In this document: piece after piece, positions 47,905 through 60,779 of the stretch
Layout: each line of letters opens with the position of its first letter
Position numbering within the stretch: the first letter of the stretch is position 1
From: Ophiosphaerella korrae
Lineage: Eukaryota > Ascomycota > Dothideomycetes > Pleosporales > Phaeosphaeriaceae
Assembly (NCBI GenBank): GCA_028456385.1
Contig: JALNQF010000069.1
Location: 124,001-188,000, forward strand
Reading direction: 5' to 3'
DNA: 64,000 nucleotides
Program-made: the position numbers and the translations under genes
Notes under the pieces: model-generated
What the model was told of the DNA's origin: nothing
The model's input: the letters and a program-made list of their open reading frames with translations, nothing else
Database searches by the model: none

Positions 47905-50900
47905 CCTTACTAATTTTAGTTATTAAAAGAAGTAAAGTGTAAGTAGCGTATAGTCTAGCTAAAATAATAGTAGAAAGTTTAACTAAAAGTAAAGCCCCTA
48001 AGAGTAGTTATAAGTTAGATAGTACTATATAAGAAATAATTAAAGATTATATTAATAAATTAATTAATAATAAAGAAGATATAAAAATAGTAATTAAAGC
48101 TTTAGAAACGTAGAATAAGGAACTATAAAATTACGTAAAGTAAAATAAAGTATAGATTAAAGCTATTATTAAAAGTTAGAACTAAATAGAACTAATTACT
48201 TAATAACTAAAAACAAGCGCGATAAAGAAACTACCTAAGATACCTATTCTTAGGAAGTTTAATAGAATACAAGAAGAACTAAGACTTTTTATAGTATTAG
48301 TATAACTCTAAATAGATATATAAGTACTATACTTTAATATAGAAGAAAAGAAAGTAATATATATTAGAATACACTTTAAAAAGAATATAATAAGATAGTT
48401 TAAACTTTACTAGATAGACTATATAATATATACTCCTATATACTAGAAAGATAAAACTAGAGCTATTTTTAGAAGCTATAAATACTTTACTAGATAAATA
48501 AGAGTAGTATTTAGAGATATAGATATTACCTAATAAGTAGAAGAAAAGCTTAAAGACTTATATAATAGAAAAGTATACCTAAATATATATTATAGTTTAA
48601 ATAACTATTATAGAATATAAAATAGAATAAATTAGTATTAATATTACAATTTAAGTAAAAACTAAATAAGAAAATCTAATACAAAATAATCTATATAGAG
48701 AAACCTAGAATATTAGAAGCTCTAAAATAATAAGTAATATAAATTAATAATAATCTCTAAGAATAGAAAAAAAATAAGTATAGTAGCTAACCTAGAAACT
48801 AAGATACTAGAGACCTAATAATCTTTAATACTAATATAGACTAGAAGAAAAAGAAGAATAAAGACTTTACGTACTTTAACTATAGTAAGAAAAGCTACTA
48901 TATAAAAAACTACTAATTATAAAAGAAAAAAGATATAGTTTATTATAAATATAAGAAGCTAAGATACTTTATAAAAGACTATAGAAGTAAAGACTATAAA
49001 AAGAATAAAGAAATATAGTTAAAAATAACTAAAAGTAAAAAGAAAGTACTAAAAGTATAAGCTAAACTTTAAAAAAAAGTAGTAAGAAGTAAAGAACTAT
49101 AATATATAATACTCTATTAGACCTTTTATTATAAAGATAACTACTATATATATTAATCTAGTAAAGAAAGAGTAAGATAGTTCTTATAAAAGAATAGAGT
49201 AGTAGTAATAAAAAAAAGAATAAAAGTATAGCTAGAAGAAATAGTATATATAATAGACCTACTAATAGAAGACCTAGAAGAAAAAGAACTCTAGAATCTA
49301 TTAACTTAGCCTAAAGAACTAGCACTAAATAAAGAAACTACTATAGCTTCTTCTAAAGAACTATAAAAAAGTAAGAGATAAGTTAATATAAAAAGTATAG
49401 AGTATACTTAGCTAAATATATATAGCTATAATAGCTATATAATAATAGATATAAAAGAATAAAATAAAGAATAGAAGTTTATTTAAAAATACTTACTAGT
49501 TATAAGTATAGAGGAAGTGTATAAAGAGTAGAAAGAATATAATCTTAAAAAAATAAAGTTTATACTATTTTAGGAGTAGATAAAGTAGTATATAGTTATA
49601 GTAAGAAGAATACCTATATAAAAAAAATAGTAGTACTTTATAAAGAAGACGTAATAGATTAATAAAGCCTATATACTAAAGATACTAATAGTATACTATA
49701 TCTTAATAATAGATATATAGAGAAAAGATTAATACTAGAAAGGAGATAATAAAATAATAGATTAAAAATATCTAGTATACTTTAAAGTATTATAGATATT
49801 ATACCTAGAAAAGAATTATATAATATATAGAATCCTTAAAGTAAATAATAAAGTATAGCTTATAAGAAGAAGAGGCTATAATTATATAAAAGTAATTCTA
49901 GTAGAAGATATCTAAGGATAAGAAATTATACCTAAAAAAGGTTACGTAGTAATAAAGCCTAGACTAAAACTATCTAAAAAATATATCTTAAGAAGACTAT
50001 AGTATAAGTATAAGTATAATAAATATCTAAAATATAAAGAATAGAAACTTATAGTAAGGCTATAGCTCTAGAAAGATAGATAATTTATAAAAATAACTAA
50101 GTAAGAATAGCTAGAAAGTATAAGAGGCCTATATATTATAAAGATAAGTACTTATTAAAGAAAGAAAGTATAACTAATAATTAATAGTAGAGCTATAAGA
50201 AACTTTATATTAAAGAAGTTTATAGAAATATAAATAATATAGTATATAATAAAGAAATATCCTTAATAGCTAAGTATAATTAAAAGAAAACTATTCTAGA
50301 AACTAATTAGGTTTAAAACAGCCTCCTCTATACTAGAACTAGAAAGGATTATAATTAAAAACATAGTTATAGATATAATAATAATTAATAACAAATAAGA
50401 TATAATACTAGAAATACTATAGTTATAGATAACTAACCTATATATTAATTAGAGAATAAGAAAGATTAAATACTATAAGATAAATATATTAAAGGCTAAT
50501 ATAAAAACTTATAAAAGAGAATTCTTAGAAGAATATAAGAAATAGGAGAAATAGCTTATAGAACCTAAAGACTACCTTCTAGAATATTAGCTATAGGACT
50601 TAGTAATAAACCTAAAGAAAAATAAAAACGTAAGATAGAGCCTAGTTTATAAAAAAATAGAAGAAGAATCAAAGATTAAGTAAATATTTATTAAAAACAT
50701 ACTAAAGAAAAGATAAATATAAGAATCTAAGTCTTTAGTAGTATATAGACTTATATTTATAGATAAAAAAAGAATAAGTAATAAAAGACTCTACGTAGAC
50801 TTTAGAAAAACTAACATAATTATAAATAAGAACTAATATCCCTTACTATAAATAGATATAATATAAGATAGACTATAGAAAGTAAGAATCTTTATAAAAC

Positions 50901-53900
50901 TAGATATCTAGAATACTTACTACTAGATTAGAATTAAAAAAGATAATAAATAGAAAATAGTATTTAGAATATAGTATAGATTATATAAATACTTAGTTAT
51001 ACCTTTTAGCTTAATAAACGTACTAGTAGTATTCTAAGAAAAGATAAATATAGTACTAAGAGAGTACTTAGACGTATTTATATTTATATACCTAGATAAT
51101 ATCTTTATATTCTTAGAAATAGAAAAAGAATATATATAATACGTATATAAAGTACTAGAGAAGCTAGTAGAAAGTAAACTATTTCTTAAGATAAGAAAAT
51201 ACAAATTCTATACAAAGGAAATAGATTTCTTTAGATTTATTATTAAACTAGGAAAAATTAAGATAAATCTAGAAAAGATTAAGTAAATTAATAAATAGCT
51301 AATACTATAAAACCTAAGAGAGGTATAATAATTTTATAGCTTAGCTAACTTTTATAGAAAGTTAATAGTAAGATAGTCTAAAGATATAGAACTAATAATA
51401 AAGCTTATAAAGAAAGATATATAATTTAAATAAATAAAGGAGTATAATAAAGTATTTAATAAGATTAAAAAGAAGTTTATAGAGAACTTAGTTATTAGAA
51501 TATATAACCTAGACTTACTAGTAATAGTAAAAATAGACGTATCTAACTTAGTCTATAGAATAGTACTAATATAAAAAGACCTAAAAACTAAAAAAGAATA
51601 CTTAGTTAAATACTTCTATAAAAAGATAAAAACTATAGAGCTTAACTACTTAATCTATAATAAAGAAATACTAGTAATCTATAAAGTATTTAAATAATAG
51701 AGAGTATACTTATAAAGAGTAAAGTATTAGATAAAGGTCTATATAGACTATAAGAATCTATTAGGATTTATAATAAATAAAGAACTATCTTAACGCTATA
51801 AAAGATAGTAAAAGTTCCTATTAATATTTAACCTAGAAATTATATATATAAAAGAGAAAGATAACTAATTTATAGATACTCTTAGTAAAAGACTAGACTT
51901 ATAAGAAGAAGTAAGTATAACTAGTATAGTTCTAGTTAAGAACAAGGAAGGATATTTAGTCCTAAATATACCTAAAATAGCTATAATACTTAAAAGAAAA
52001 AGTAGCGAGCTAGATAAATAGATTTAGAAAATAATACAAGAAATATCTAAAGAAATAGAGAAATTAGAGATCTAAAAAAGACTTATATAAGCGTATAGAA
52101 GAATATATATCTTAAAGAAAATCTAAAAAGAATTTATATAATAATTTTATAAATTACTAGTATATAGATGCTAAAGAATTAATAAAACCCTTAATAGGTT
52201 ACTAAAAGATTATAATATTCTAAAAGTAAAATAATTAGTAATAGAAGTACTATAAGATTAAATAGAATATTAAAGAAATAAGTATAATAAATACGTACTA
52301 TATAGGATACTATAACTAGTAGAAGTACTAGAATAACTATAAAGAGTTATTATAATAGACTTTATTATAAAACTACTAAAGTCTAAAGACTTAATATTAA
52401 GAGTTAAATATAATAGAATCCTAATAATAGTAGATAAACTTATAAAGTACTTATACTTTAAGCTATATAAAGAGAAAAGTAGGATAGAAGTTACTATATA
52501 TTAGGTTCTAGGAACTATAATTAGTTAATATAGACTACTAGATAAGATTATTATAGATAGAGATATAAGATTTATATTAAAAATATAGAGAATAATAAAA
52601 GTGTAATTAGGAATTAAATATATAATATCTACTACATATTATCTATAAATAGATAGATACTTAGAAAGAATAAATTAAATAGTAGAATAATATTTAAAGT
52701 ACTACCTTAACTATAACTAGAATAATTAGGTATAGTTATTACTTATAGTATAGTTAGTATATAATAGCGAAAAGAATATAGTAATAAAAGTATTACTTTT
52801 TTTTATAAACTATAGATTTAATCCTAATATATATAGAATACTAAGATTAGAAATATCTTAGTCTCTAAGAGGAGAAAACTTTACTAATAGACTAAGAGAT
52901 ATATATAATTAACTAAAATAGGACGTAGAATTCCTATATAATTAAATAGTAAAGTACTATAACAAGAAATATAAAGAAGGACTCTAATTTAGAAAGAAAG
53001 AAAAAGTATAGTTAGTATAAAAAAATATTAAAAGTAAATAACTAAGTTTAAAGTTAGACTATATTAAGATAAAACTATATAAAATTAAGAAAGAAGTTAC
53101 ACTAGTTTTATTTAAATTAAGACTACTAAATAAAATAAAGATATACTTAACTTTTTATATAGTACTACTTTAGATAGTACTATAAAATATAAAACTACTA
53201 GTGTATAAAGTAGATATATATAAAGAATAAGAAGAATAGGTAGTTAAAAAAATCTTAGTATACTAGTTCTATAATAGTAGAAACTACTACCTAGTAAAAT
53301 AGATAAGTATAAATAAAAAAGGGAAACTATAAGAAGAAATATAAGAACTAGAAGATAACCTTAACTACCTTAAGAAACTAGAAGAGTTCTAAAGTTAAAA
53401 CTTTCTAGAATACCTAGTAGTAAATTAAGAAGAATAGTATTATTAATAATAGATAGAGAGGCGTTAGACTCGCTTAGTATAATAGAAACTAGAGTAGCTT
53501 CTACTATATCCTTAAAATTAAGCTTAGATTCTAAAAGAAAAAACTACTTAATAGACTTCTTATTATTTAAAGCTTTTATCTTATAAAGATTAGATAAATA
53601 AGCTTAGTTATTAGATAACTATATCTAATTATTAAGAAACTAAGACTAATACTCTTCTAGTATATAACAAAAGATTTTATAGAGTTACTTAGGCTTTTTT
53701 TTAGCTTCTATAATCTATAATAATAGTTTTTCTTAAGTATAGTTAATAGCTCTCCTTATTAAATATAAGTATAGACGCGTAAGTAAGTATTATTAACTTA
53801 TACTCTACTATAAATATACTAGATAGATTATAAGATAAATAAGTATTAGTATAAATATATACTTTATAAGCCTTACTATATTTTAATAAAAAGTAAACTA

Positions 53901-54102
53901 ATAAAGAGTTTATAGATTTATAACAAGAATAAAGAAATATTATAATACTATAGTATAATATATAATCTACTAGTTAAATACAATAAAGAGTAGATTCTAT
54001 AAGTATAAGAGAAGATAAGAAACTCTATATTAATAAAGAAACTAAGTTAATAATACTAACTTTAAGATAGATAAACTAGAACCTACTTAAAAGAAAGGAT
54101 AG

Positions 54103-54549
54103 TATTATAGAGGTAACAAGAGAAATTAAGCTAGAACTAATTAGTTCTAACTTAGGTACTAACAACGTATAAGATAAGTAGAGTAATAACTTTAATTAAG
54201 AAACTACCTATAATTAGGATATATAAGTAATCCCCTAATTTATTAAGTATATAGATAGAAAATAATTATAGATTAATAGATTAGTAATCTATAATCTATA
54301 GTTACTAAGAATAGATATAAGTAATAGATTATTAATTAGTAAGAATTTATAAATAGTAAGGATATATATAATTAGGATAGTATTAGTAATTTAATTATTA
54401 ACTATAAGTAATAATACTAAGATAGTTGTAAAATATCTCCTATTTATTTATAGCTTATTATAGATTTCTATATAAGCTTTTATTATTATCTCCTAATCTA
54501 CTAATAACTAAAAGGCTACTAGGAAGTCGACTCTAGTAAGCCTATTATA
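54103..54549 (+). repeat. 3' LTR of Gypsy element B
   Basis: 447 bp, starts tattatagaggtaacaagag (G-to-A at the TG start) and ends agtaagcctattata. It directly follows the polypurine tract aaaagaaagg at 54,089-54,098. Confidence 0.85.
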
Positions 54550-55500
54550 GTCTTTAAGGTCTATTTTAGCTTCTAAGGTATAAAACTATTTAGATAATTT
54601 AGTATTATTATAAGCTTTTAATTTATAAAGATACTTAATATAAGAATAAAGATCTACTAGCTTATAAAGAGTTAGTTTATACTTAGCTTTAGCTTCTATA
54701 AGCTATAATAATAGTATCTCTTAAGCTTAGTTAATAGCTTACTCTATATAATTTAGTAAGAAGAGACTATATAGAAATTAAATATATATACCTTATAAGA
54801 GAAATACTAGAAAGAGTATATTTATATTAAATATTAGTAAGGATATACTTACTATAATATTTACTATCTTTTAAAGATATAAGATAGGTAAGCTTTAACT
54901 AAGTATAATAAGTATAAGAAAATATTTTAACTCTATTATAAGTAATACAAGTAATAAGAAAAAGTTTATTATAATTAGAATAAGAAGATATAGAAAATAA
55001 TAAAAAACTAGAAATAAATAAAGAAACTAGACTAATAACCTTAGGCCTAGGATAGGAAAATAAGAGCCTACTTAGAGAAAAGAATAGTATTATAGTTATA
55101 ATAAAAGAAAACTAATTTAAGCTAATTAGCTTTACTATAGATAATAAAAGTATATATAACCTATAAGGTAATAAACTTAATTAAGAAACTAACTATAATA
55201 GAAATACGTAATAAATTTATAATTTATAATCTTAGTAAATATAAAGTATAAAGCTAAATACGTAATAAATTTATAATTCGCGATTTTAGTAAATATAAAG
55301 TATAAAGCTAGCTAAGAAATATAAGTATATAGTTAGTAGTAATATATATTATTAGGATAATATTAGTAATCTAATCTTTAACTAAAAACGCTAATATTTA
55401 ATATTATATATATAAATTAACTATTATTTATAGTTATTACCTTATAATCTACTAATACCTTAATAGTTATTAAGAAGTTAACCCTAGTATACCTATTATA
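54550..55500 (+). mobile_element. 3' end and LTR of a truncated Gypsy relative
   Basis: Sequence 54,550-55,087 resembles the 3' untranslated end of element B (53,560-54,102), including a purine tract (gagaaaagaa). It is followed by a 413-bp LTR at 55,088-55,500 (tattatagttataataaaag to acctattata). This LTR carries the ~52-bp internal duplication (about 55,204-55,308) seen in the element A LTR, so it belongs to the A subfamily. The body of this copy is missing; element B abuts it on the left, so B may have inserted into it or recombined with it. Confidence 0.75.
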
Positions 55501-58350
55501 GAAGAAGTAATAAAGATAGAAAGATAAAGTAACTAAGAAAAGTAGCTCCTTTATATCTACTTTTAAGTAACTCTAACGCGCTAGTACTAGAGTAGTAGTA
55601 GACTACCTTACGTTTAATAAGTAAAGGTATAACCTTATTTACTTAGAACTATTAAGTAATTTAAACGTAATACTTTATAAGTCTAAACCTAAGCTTATAA
55701 TTACTATAAATTAGACTATAATCTTACCTTAAATAAAAATCTAATAATATAAAATAGTTTATAATATACTATAAATCTTATTAAAAATATATTATAACTT
55801 TATATTTTAAAGAATTAGTAACGTACTATAAATAGAAGGTAGCCTTTAGGCTCTACTTAGAGCTCTAGTAGAGTAGTCTAGTTTCTAGGTACTAATCTAA
55901 TAAGTAAACCCTATAATTATAGTAAGATAGCTATTATATAATAAATCTTAGACCTAAGTACTAGGAAGTTAGCGTTATAAGTACTTTAAAGTAACCCTTA
56001 GTTAGCTATAGGCTAGCCCTAGGCTTACTATAAGTATCTAATATATATACTATTCTATACTAAGTATATCTATTTAGTATACTATACCTCTTTTTAATTA
56101 CATTTAATCTAGTAGTATAGAATAGGTTAAGTTATAGATAGCTAATAGAGTAGCTCTAGAGCTAAATAACTAGATAGAATTAGATACTATACGTACTTAA
56201 AGGTATAGAGCTCTACGCTTTAAGACGTAGTATAAGAAAAAGAGGAGCTATTATTATAAGTACCTTTCTCTCTACCTAAAACCTCTCTTTAAGCTTTTCT
56301 CTTTAACCTTCCTTTTAATCTCTTTAAGTACCTCTAAGATTACTTTTAGAGCTACTTAGGATTATATATACTTTTTAGATATATAAATACTTTAAGAATT
56401 TATCTTACTTTATTAATATACCTATTATTCTATTATATCTAACTCCTACTAAATACTTTTTATACTTTCTTTAATTATTACTAGGTATATTTTTTAACTC
56501 TATTTATCTCTTTTTAAGAAAAGCTTAAATTAGCTTAAATTAGGCTCTTTTTATATAAATTATTACTAACTAGTTTTATAAGACTTAGGTAGCCTTTTTA
56601 TTATATACTATAGTACTAGTATAGCTAGTTTATATTACTTTAACTTAATTTAAAATATAATACCTAAATCTATAAAAAAGTATTACTTAGATACTTTAAG
56701 TAAGTATAGTCTCTATACTATAGTACTATATATATACTATCTATTTACTTATACTAATAATAACTATACTAGTAGCTTTACTAGCTATATTATAGACTCT
56801 AAAGATTAGTTATAGTTTAGTATATAAGAAAGTAATAAATAGATTAAGTACTACTAAAAGTACTATACTACTAGTATTAAATAAGTTATATAATTAGATA
56901 TATAATACTATATAAATAAAAAAGCGTAATAAATTCTAAGTATTTCTAGAATCTATTAATTAGCTTAGTATATAAGTATAATAATTACTAAGCTACTATT
57001 TTTATTATAGCTAAAAAGATTATAGTTTTAACTTTTATAAATAAAAGAATTAAATAAAAGATCTTATATATAAAGAAATTAACTATATTAGTATAACTAA
57101 TATAATAAAGAAACTAGTACTTTAATAAAAAGAGTATTAAGAATCTAGCTTACTACTATCTTAAAAGACTTAACTAAGACTACTATAGTATAGATATATA
57201 GATAGAGTATAAAGCTAAAAATAAATAAAATAATAAATTTACTATATTTATATCTAAAGCTTTAAAGTTATAAGTAATTAATCTTAAATAAAGCTTTTTA
57301 AAAAGCTTTAGTATTTCTTTTTAATAAAAGTTTTATATAGCTATTATAAAAAACCTTTTTTATTAATTTACTATAACTATTTATAAAATTTAATAATTAA
57401 AAGTTTTACTACTTTAATTAAGTTAAGTAAACTAGTACTTACTTAAACTTAACTACTTTAGCTTAAGTATTAACTTAAGTATTAAGCTAAGTACTATATA
57501 TATATTAGTAAAAAGTATAAGTTTTTTACTTTCTAGTAGATTTCTAGTAACTTTTAATTAAGCTAAGTATTAAGTAAAGTACTATACCTAGTATTAATTA
57601 TATATAGTTAAAAAAGTATATATCTTTTACTTTCTTATAGCTTAAAGCTAACTTAAAATAGCTAGTATTACTTTATATAATTTAATTATAATATTAAAAA
57701 CTAATATATTAGTTTAAACTTTTAGTAGTAAGTTTTAAAGCTTTTAAAAAAGATTTTAAGTACTATTATTATAAAGTTATATACTTAATATAGATCTAGA
57801 GCTTAAAAGCTTATTAGTCTTAAAGAACTTAAACTTTATTAGCTAAACTAACTCTTAATATTATTTATACTCTTATAGATTATATTATATAATTTAAGAG
57901 CCTATTATCTATACTTTCTTATATACTTTTCTTTCTTAATAGTTTACTTTCTTATAAGCTTTTAGTACTTATATTTTTTTAGTAACTACTTGTCTTTTTT
58001 TTACTATTCTTTTTTCTATAATACTTTAGTATATACTTTTACTTATTTTTTTAAGAGCTTAGTTTTATTAAGCTACTATACCTATTTAAAAGCTTTTTAC
58101 TTAAAAAAAAAGTAAAACTTACTTTAATTTATAAACTTTTTTTTTATTTTATTAGTAGTAAAGTACTTAAACTATTAGATGTAAAATAATTTAAACTTAT
58201 AATTTAGTTTTACTTCTATAAATATTTTAGTATCTAGTACTAATTATATATTTAGTTAGAGAGTAACCTAAGCTTTTTAGCTAAAATATTAATATTAATA
58301 AAAAAGAAAAAAGATATTAAGTTTTTAAAAGTATTCTTCTTCTTAAATAA
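55501..58350. repeat. RIP-saturated block without identifiable genes
   Basis: AT-rich RIP-mutated sequence. The only recognised structure is the 56,470-56,885 segment, repeated at 60,355-60,772. Homopolymer and (A)n/(T)n runs occur near 58,000-58,150. No readable protein motif was found. Confidence 0.6.
56470..56885 (+). repeat. Dispersed direct repeat R1, copy 1
   Basis: About 415 bp that recurs in the same orientation at 60,355-60,772. For example, gcttaaattagcttaaatta, then tataagacttaggtagcc, and later actatactagtagctttact. Differences are mainly transitions. No protein identified. Confidence 0.75.
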
Positions 58351-59420
58351 TATTATAGATATAATAAGAGAAATTATAATAGAACTAATTAGTTTTAACT
58401 TAAATACTAATAAAGTATAAGATAAGTAAAGTAATAACCTAGATTAGAAAACTACTTATAACTAAGATATATAATATAATTCTTTAATCTATAGAGTATA
58501 TAGATGTAAGGGGTCTAGGGCGGGGAGCTATTAGGGTACGCTTAGCGCTGTCGACAAGCTCTACTAGGCTAAGTAACTAGCGCGTGCTAGCTCTGTCGGC
58601 TAGTATATTCCACCGCATACAACTTAGTATAACTCTAAGTAAGTTCGAAGAACTTTAAGCGATAATAACTAGTATATATATTATATACTACTGCAATAGC
58701 TTAACTAGCTATTAGCCCCTTTTTGTTAGGATTGGCTTAGTAGTATACTGTCCTTACAATAGATAAGAATTAATTATAAATTAATAGATTAGTAATTTAT
58801 TAATCTATAGTTACTAAGACTAGATATAAGTAATAAATTAATAGATTACTATTAGTATATAGTAATAATAAATACGTATTATTAGGATAGTATTAGTAAT
58901 TTAATTATTAATAACAAGTTATAATATATAAATATTATAAGATATCTTTCTATTATTTATAGCTTATTACTTAATTATAATATAAGCTTTTATTATTAAC
59001 TTTTAATCTACTAATACTTTATAATAAGTTTCTTATAGTTAATATTAAAAGACTTTATTATACTTTACTAATTTAGTTATTAAGAAAAGTAAAGTATAAG
59101 TAGTATATAGTCTAAGCTAATATAATAGTAAAAAGTTTAACTAAGAAAAGAAGTAAAGTACTTCTAAGTAGTTATAAGTTAGATAGAACTAAATAGGTAG
59201 TAGTTAAGATATACTTAAATAACGTAATTACTAAAAAAGAAAATATATAACTAATAATTAATACTTTAGAAGTATAAAATAAAGAACTATAAGACTATAT
59301 TAACTAAAATAAAGCTTAAATTAAAGCTATTATAGTAAGATAAAACTAGATAAAATAAATTACTAAGAGACTAAAGATAAGTATAATAAAGAAGCTACTT
59401 ATTAAACTAATTTACTAGTA
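58351..59420 (+). mobile_element. Gypsy element D: 5' LTR plus gag start, truncated
   Basis: The LTR runs 58,351-59,062 (tattatagatataataagag to ctttattata) and is split by a foreign 254-bp insert at 58,505-58,758. From 59,063 (ctttactaatttag, same primer-binding stretch) the sequence follows element B's 5' internal region (47,905-48,250) to about 59,420 and then stops matching. The copy is therefore truncated inside gag. Confidence 0.78.
58505..58758. mobile_element. 254-bp solo LTR-like insertion, little RIP
   Basis: Starts tgtaaggggtctagggcggg and ends actgtccttaca, giving TG...CA ends with TGTAAGG/CCTTACA inverted termini. It is flanked by a perfect 5-bp duplication ataga (58,500-58,504 and 58,759-58,763); the uninterrupted LTR of element B has a single ataga at that place. 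It retains CpA/TpG and CpG (gacaagctc, gcgcgtgctag, accgcatac) in contrast to the LTR around it. It therefore inserted after the host LTR had been mutated. It could be a solo LTR or a short non-autonomous (TRIM/SMART-like) element. Confidence 0.88.
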
Positions 59421-59895
59421 AGTTAGAGGTATTATAGTAAAAGTATAAAAAGTTAAGTTATAGTAAAGAGTATAGTAATAGATAAAATAATTACTAACTA
59501 CTTAGTAATTCTTTTAAAGAGCTTATATACTTTTTCCTTAGAGCTAACTACTTTAGACTAACTTAAGATAAAGTAGTTTCTAATATTATTTTTCTTTATA
59601 GGCCTAGATATCCTAACTAAATAGAAAGAAAGTTAGCCTTAGCTATCCTAACTTACTTTAGGCTAATTTTAGCTCCTATAAAGTTATTAGTATATATTTC
59701 TTTAATCTTTTACTAAAGGTTTAATATAGAGTATTTTAAAGTAAATATAAGTTATAAAGTAAACTAAGATTTTACTTTTACTTTAATAATTTTACTTTTA
59801 CTTATACTTACTAATTTTATACGTACGCGTATACTAGCGTAAGATTATACTTAGCTTTAGTACCTTTCTTTAGTATATATAGAGACCTTACCTCC
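59421..59895. repeat. RIP-mutated sequence between Gypsy fragments
   Basis: About 475 bp of AT-rich sequence with no recognised homology to the neighbouring elements and no readable protein. Confidence 0.5.
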
Positions 59896-60324
59896 TATTA
59901 TAGTAGTAATAAGAGAACTATAGATAGAACTAATAAGCTCTATAATAACTAGCTTAGACTTATATAACGCTAAGAGATATAAACCTAATTAGGAAGCTAT
60001 ATATAATTATAATACCTAGGGTGCTCTATAATCTATAAACTCTTAGTATTAATAGATTATAGATTAAGGTAATCTACAATCTATTAGTCTTAGTACCTAT
60101 AGATTAATAAATTACTAGAAGTATATAGTTAGTAGTAATATATATTATTAGGATAGTATTAGTAATTTAATCCTTTAACTATAGAACGCTAATATAAGAT
60201 AGTTATAAAACATCTTCTATTATTTATAGTTATTATAGATCCTAATATAAATCTTTGCTATTATCTCTTAATCTACTAACTCCTTAGATAAGTACTTATA
60301 GTTAATAATAAGAAGCCTATAATA
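59896..60324 (+). repeat. Solo LTR of the same Gypsy superfamily
   Basis: About 429 bp, starting tattatagtagtaataagag and ending gaagcctataata. It shares the internal block tattattaggatagtattag with the other LTRs but is more diverged. It is flanked by cctcc (59,891-59,895) and cttcc (60,325-60,329), which differ by one transition and are a plausible 5-bp target duplication. No internal region follows. Confidence 0.72.
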
Positions 60325-60354
60325 CTTCCTTTACTTATATACTATCTTTTCTCT

Positions 60355-60772
60355 ATTTACTACTAGGTACGTATTTTAAGCCTATTTATCTCTTCTTAGG
60401 AAAAGCTTAAATTAGCTTAAATTAGGCTTTTTTTATATAAATTATTACTAACTAGTCTTATAAGACTTAGGTAGCCTCTTTATTATATACTATAGTACTA
60501 GTATAGCTAGATTAATACTACTTTAACTTAATTTAAGATATAATACTTAAATCTATAAAAGAGTATTACTTAGATACTTTAAATAAGTATAGTCTCTATA
60601 CTATAGTACTATATATACGCTATCTATTTTCTTATACTAATAATAACTATACTAGTAGCTTTATTAGCTATATTATAGACTCTAAGGATTAGTTATAAGC
60701 TAGTATATAAGAAAGTAATAAGTAAATTAAGTACTACTAGAAGTACTATACTACTAGTTAAGATTATATTAC
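60355..60772 (+). repeat. Dispersed direct repeat R1, copy 2
   Basis: Second copy of the 56,470-56,885 segment, same strand, with scattered transitions (for example tatatacgctatc here against tatatatactatc there). Confidence 0.75.
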
Positions 60773-60779
60773 TATAGGT

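Larger units (their letters stand above)
47458..54549 (+). mobile_element. Ty3/Gypsy element B, full length, RIP-inactivated
   Basis: A 7,092-bp chromodomain-type Gypsy retrotransposon with two LTRs of 447 bp. Order on the plus strand: 5' LTR; primer-binding stretch ccttactaattttag; gag (to about 49,000) ending in two decayed CCHC knuckles (48,860-48,990) whose Cys codons now read Tyr; protease area; reverse transcriptase (about 50,640-51,280) with LYVDFRKTN, PFSLTN and a YLDN version of the catalytic YxDD block; RNase H (51,540-51,900); integrase core (52,340-52,900; IDFIIKLL, IIVDKLIKY); chromodomain (53,205-53,310; NSRNYYLVK); purine tract aaaagaaagg; 3' LTR. TAA/TAG stops fill the frames. 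No matching 5-bp target duplication is visible at the ends. Confidence 0.9.
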
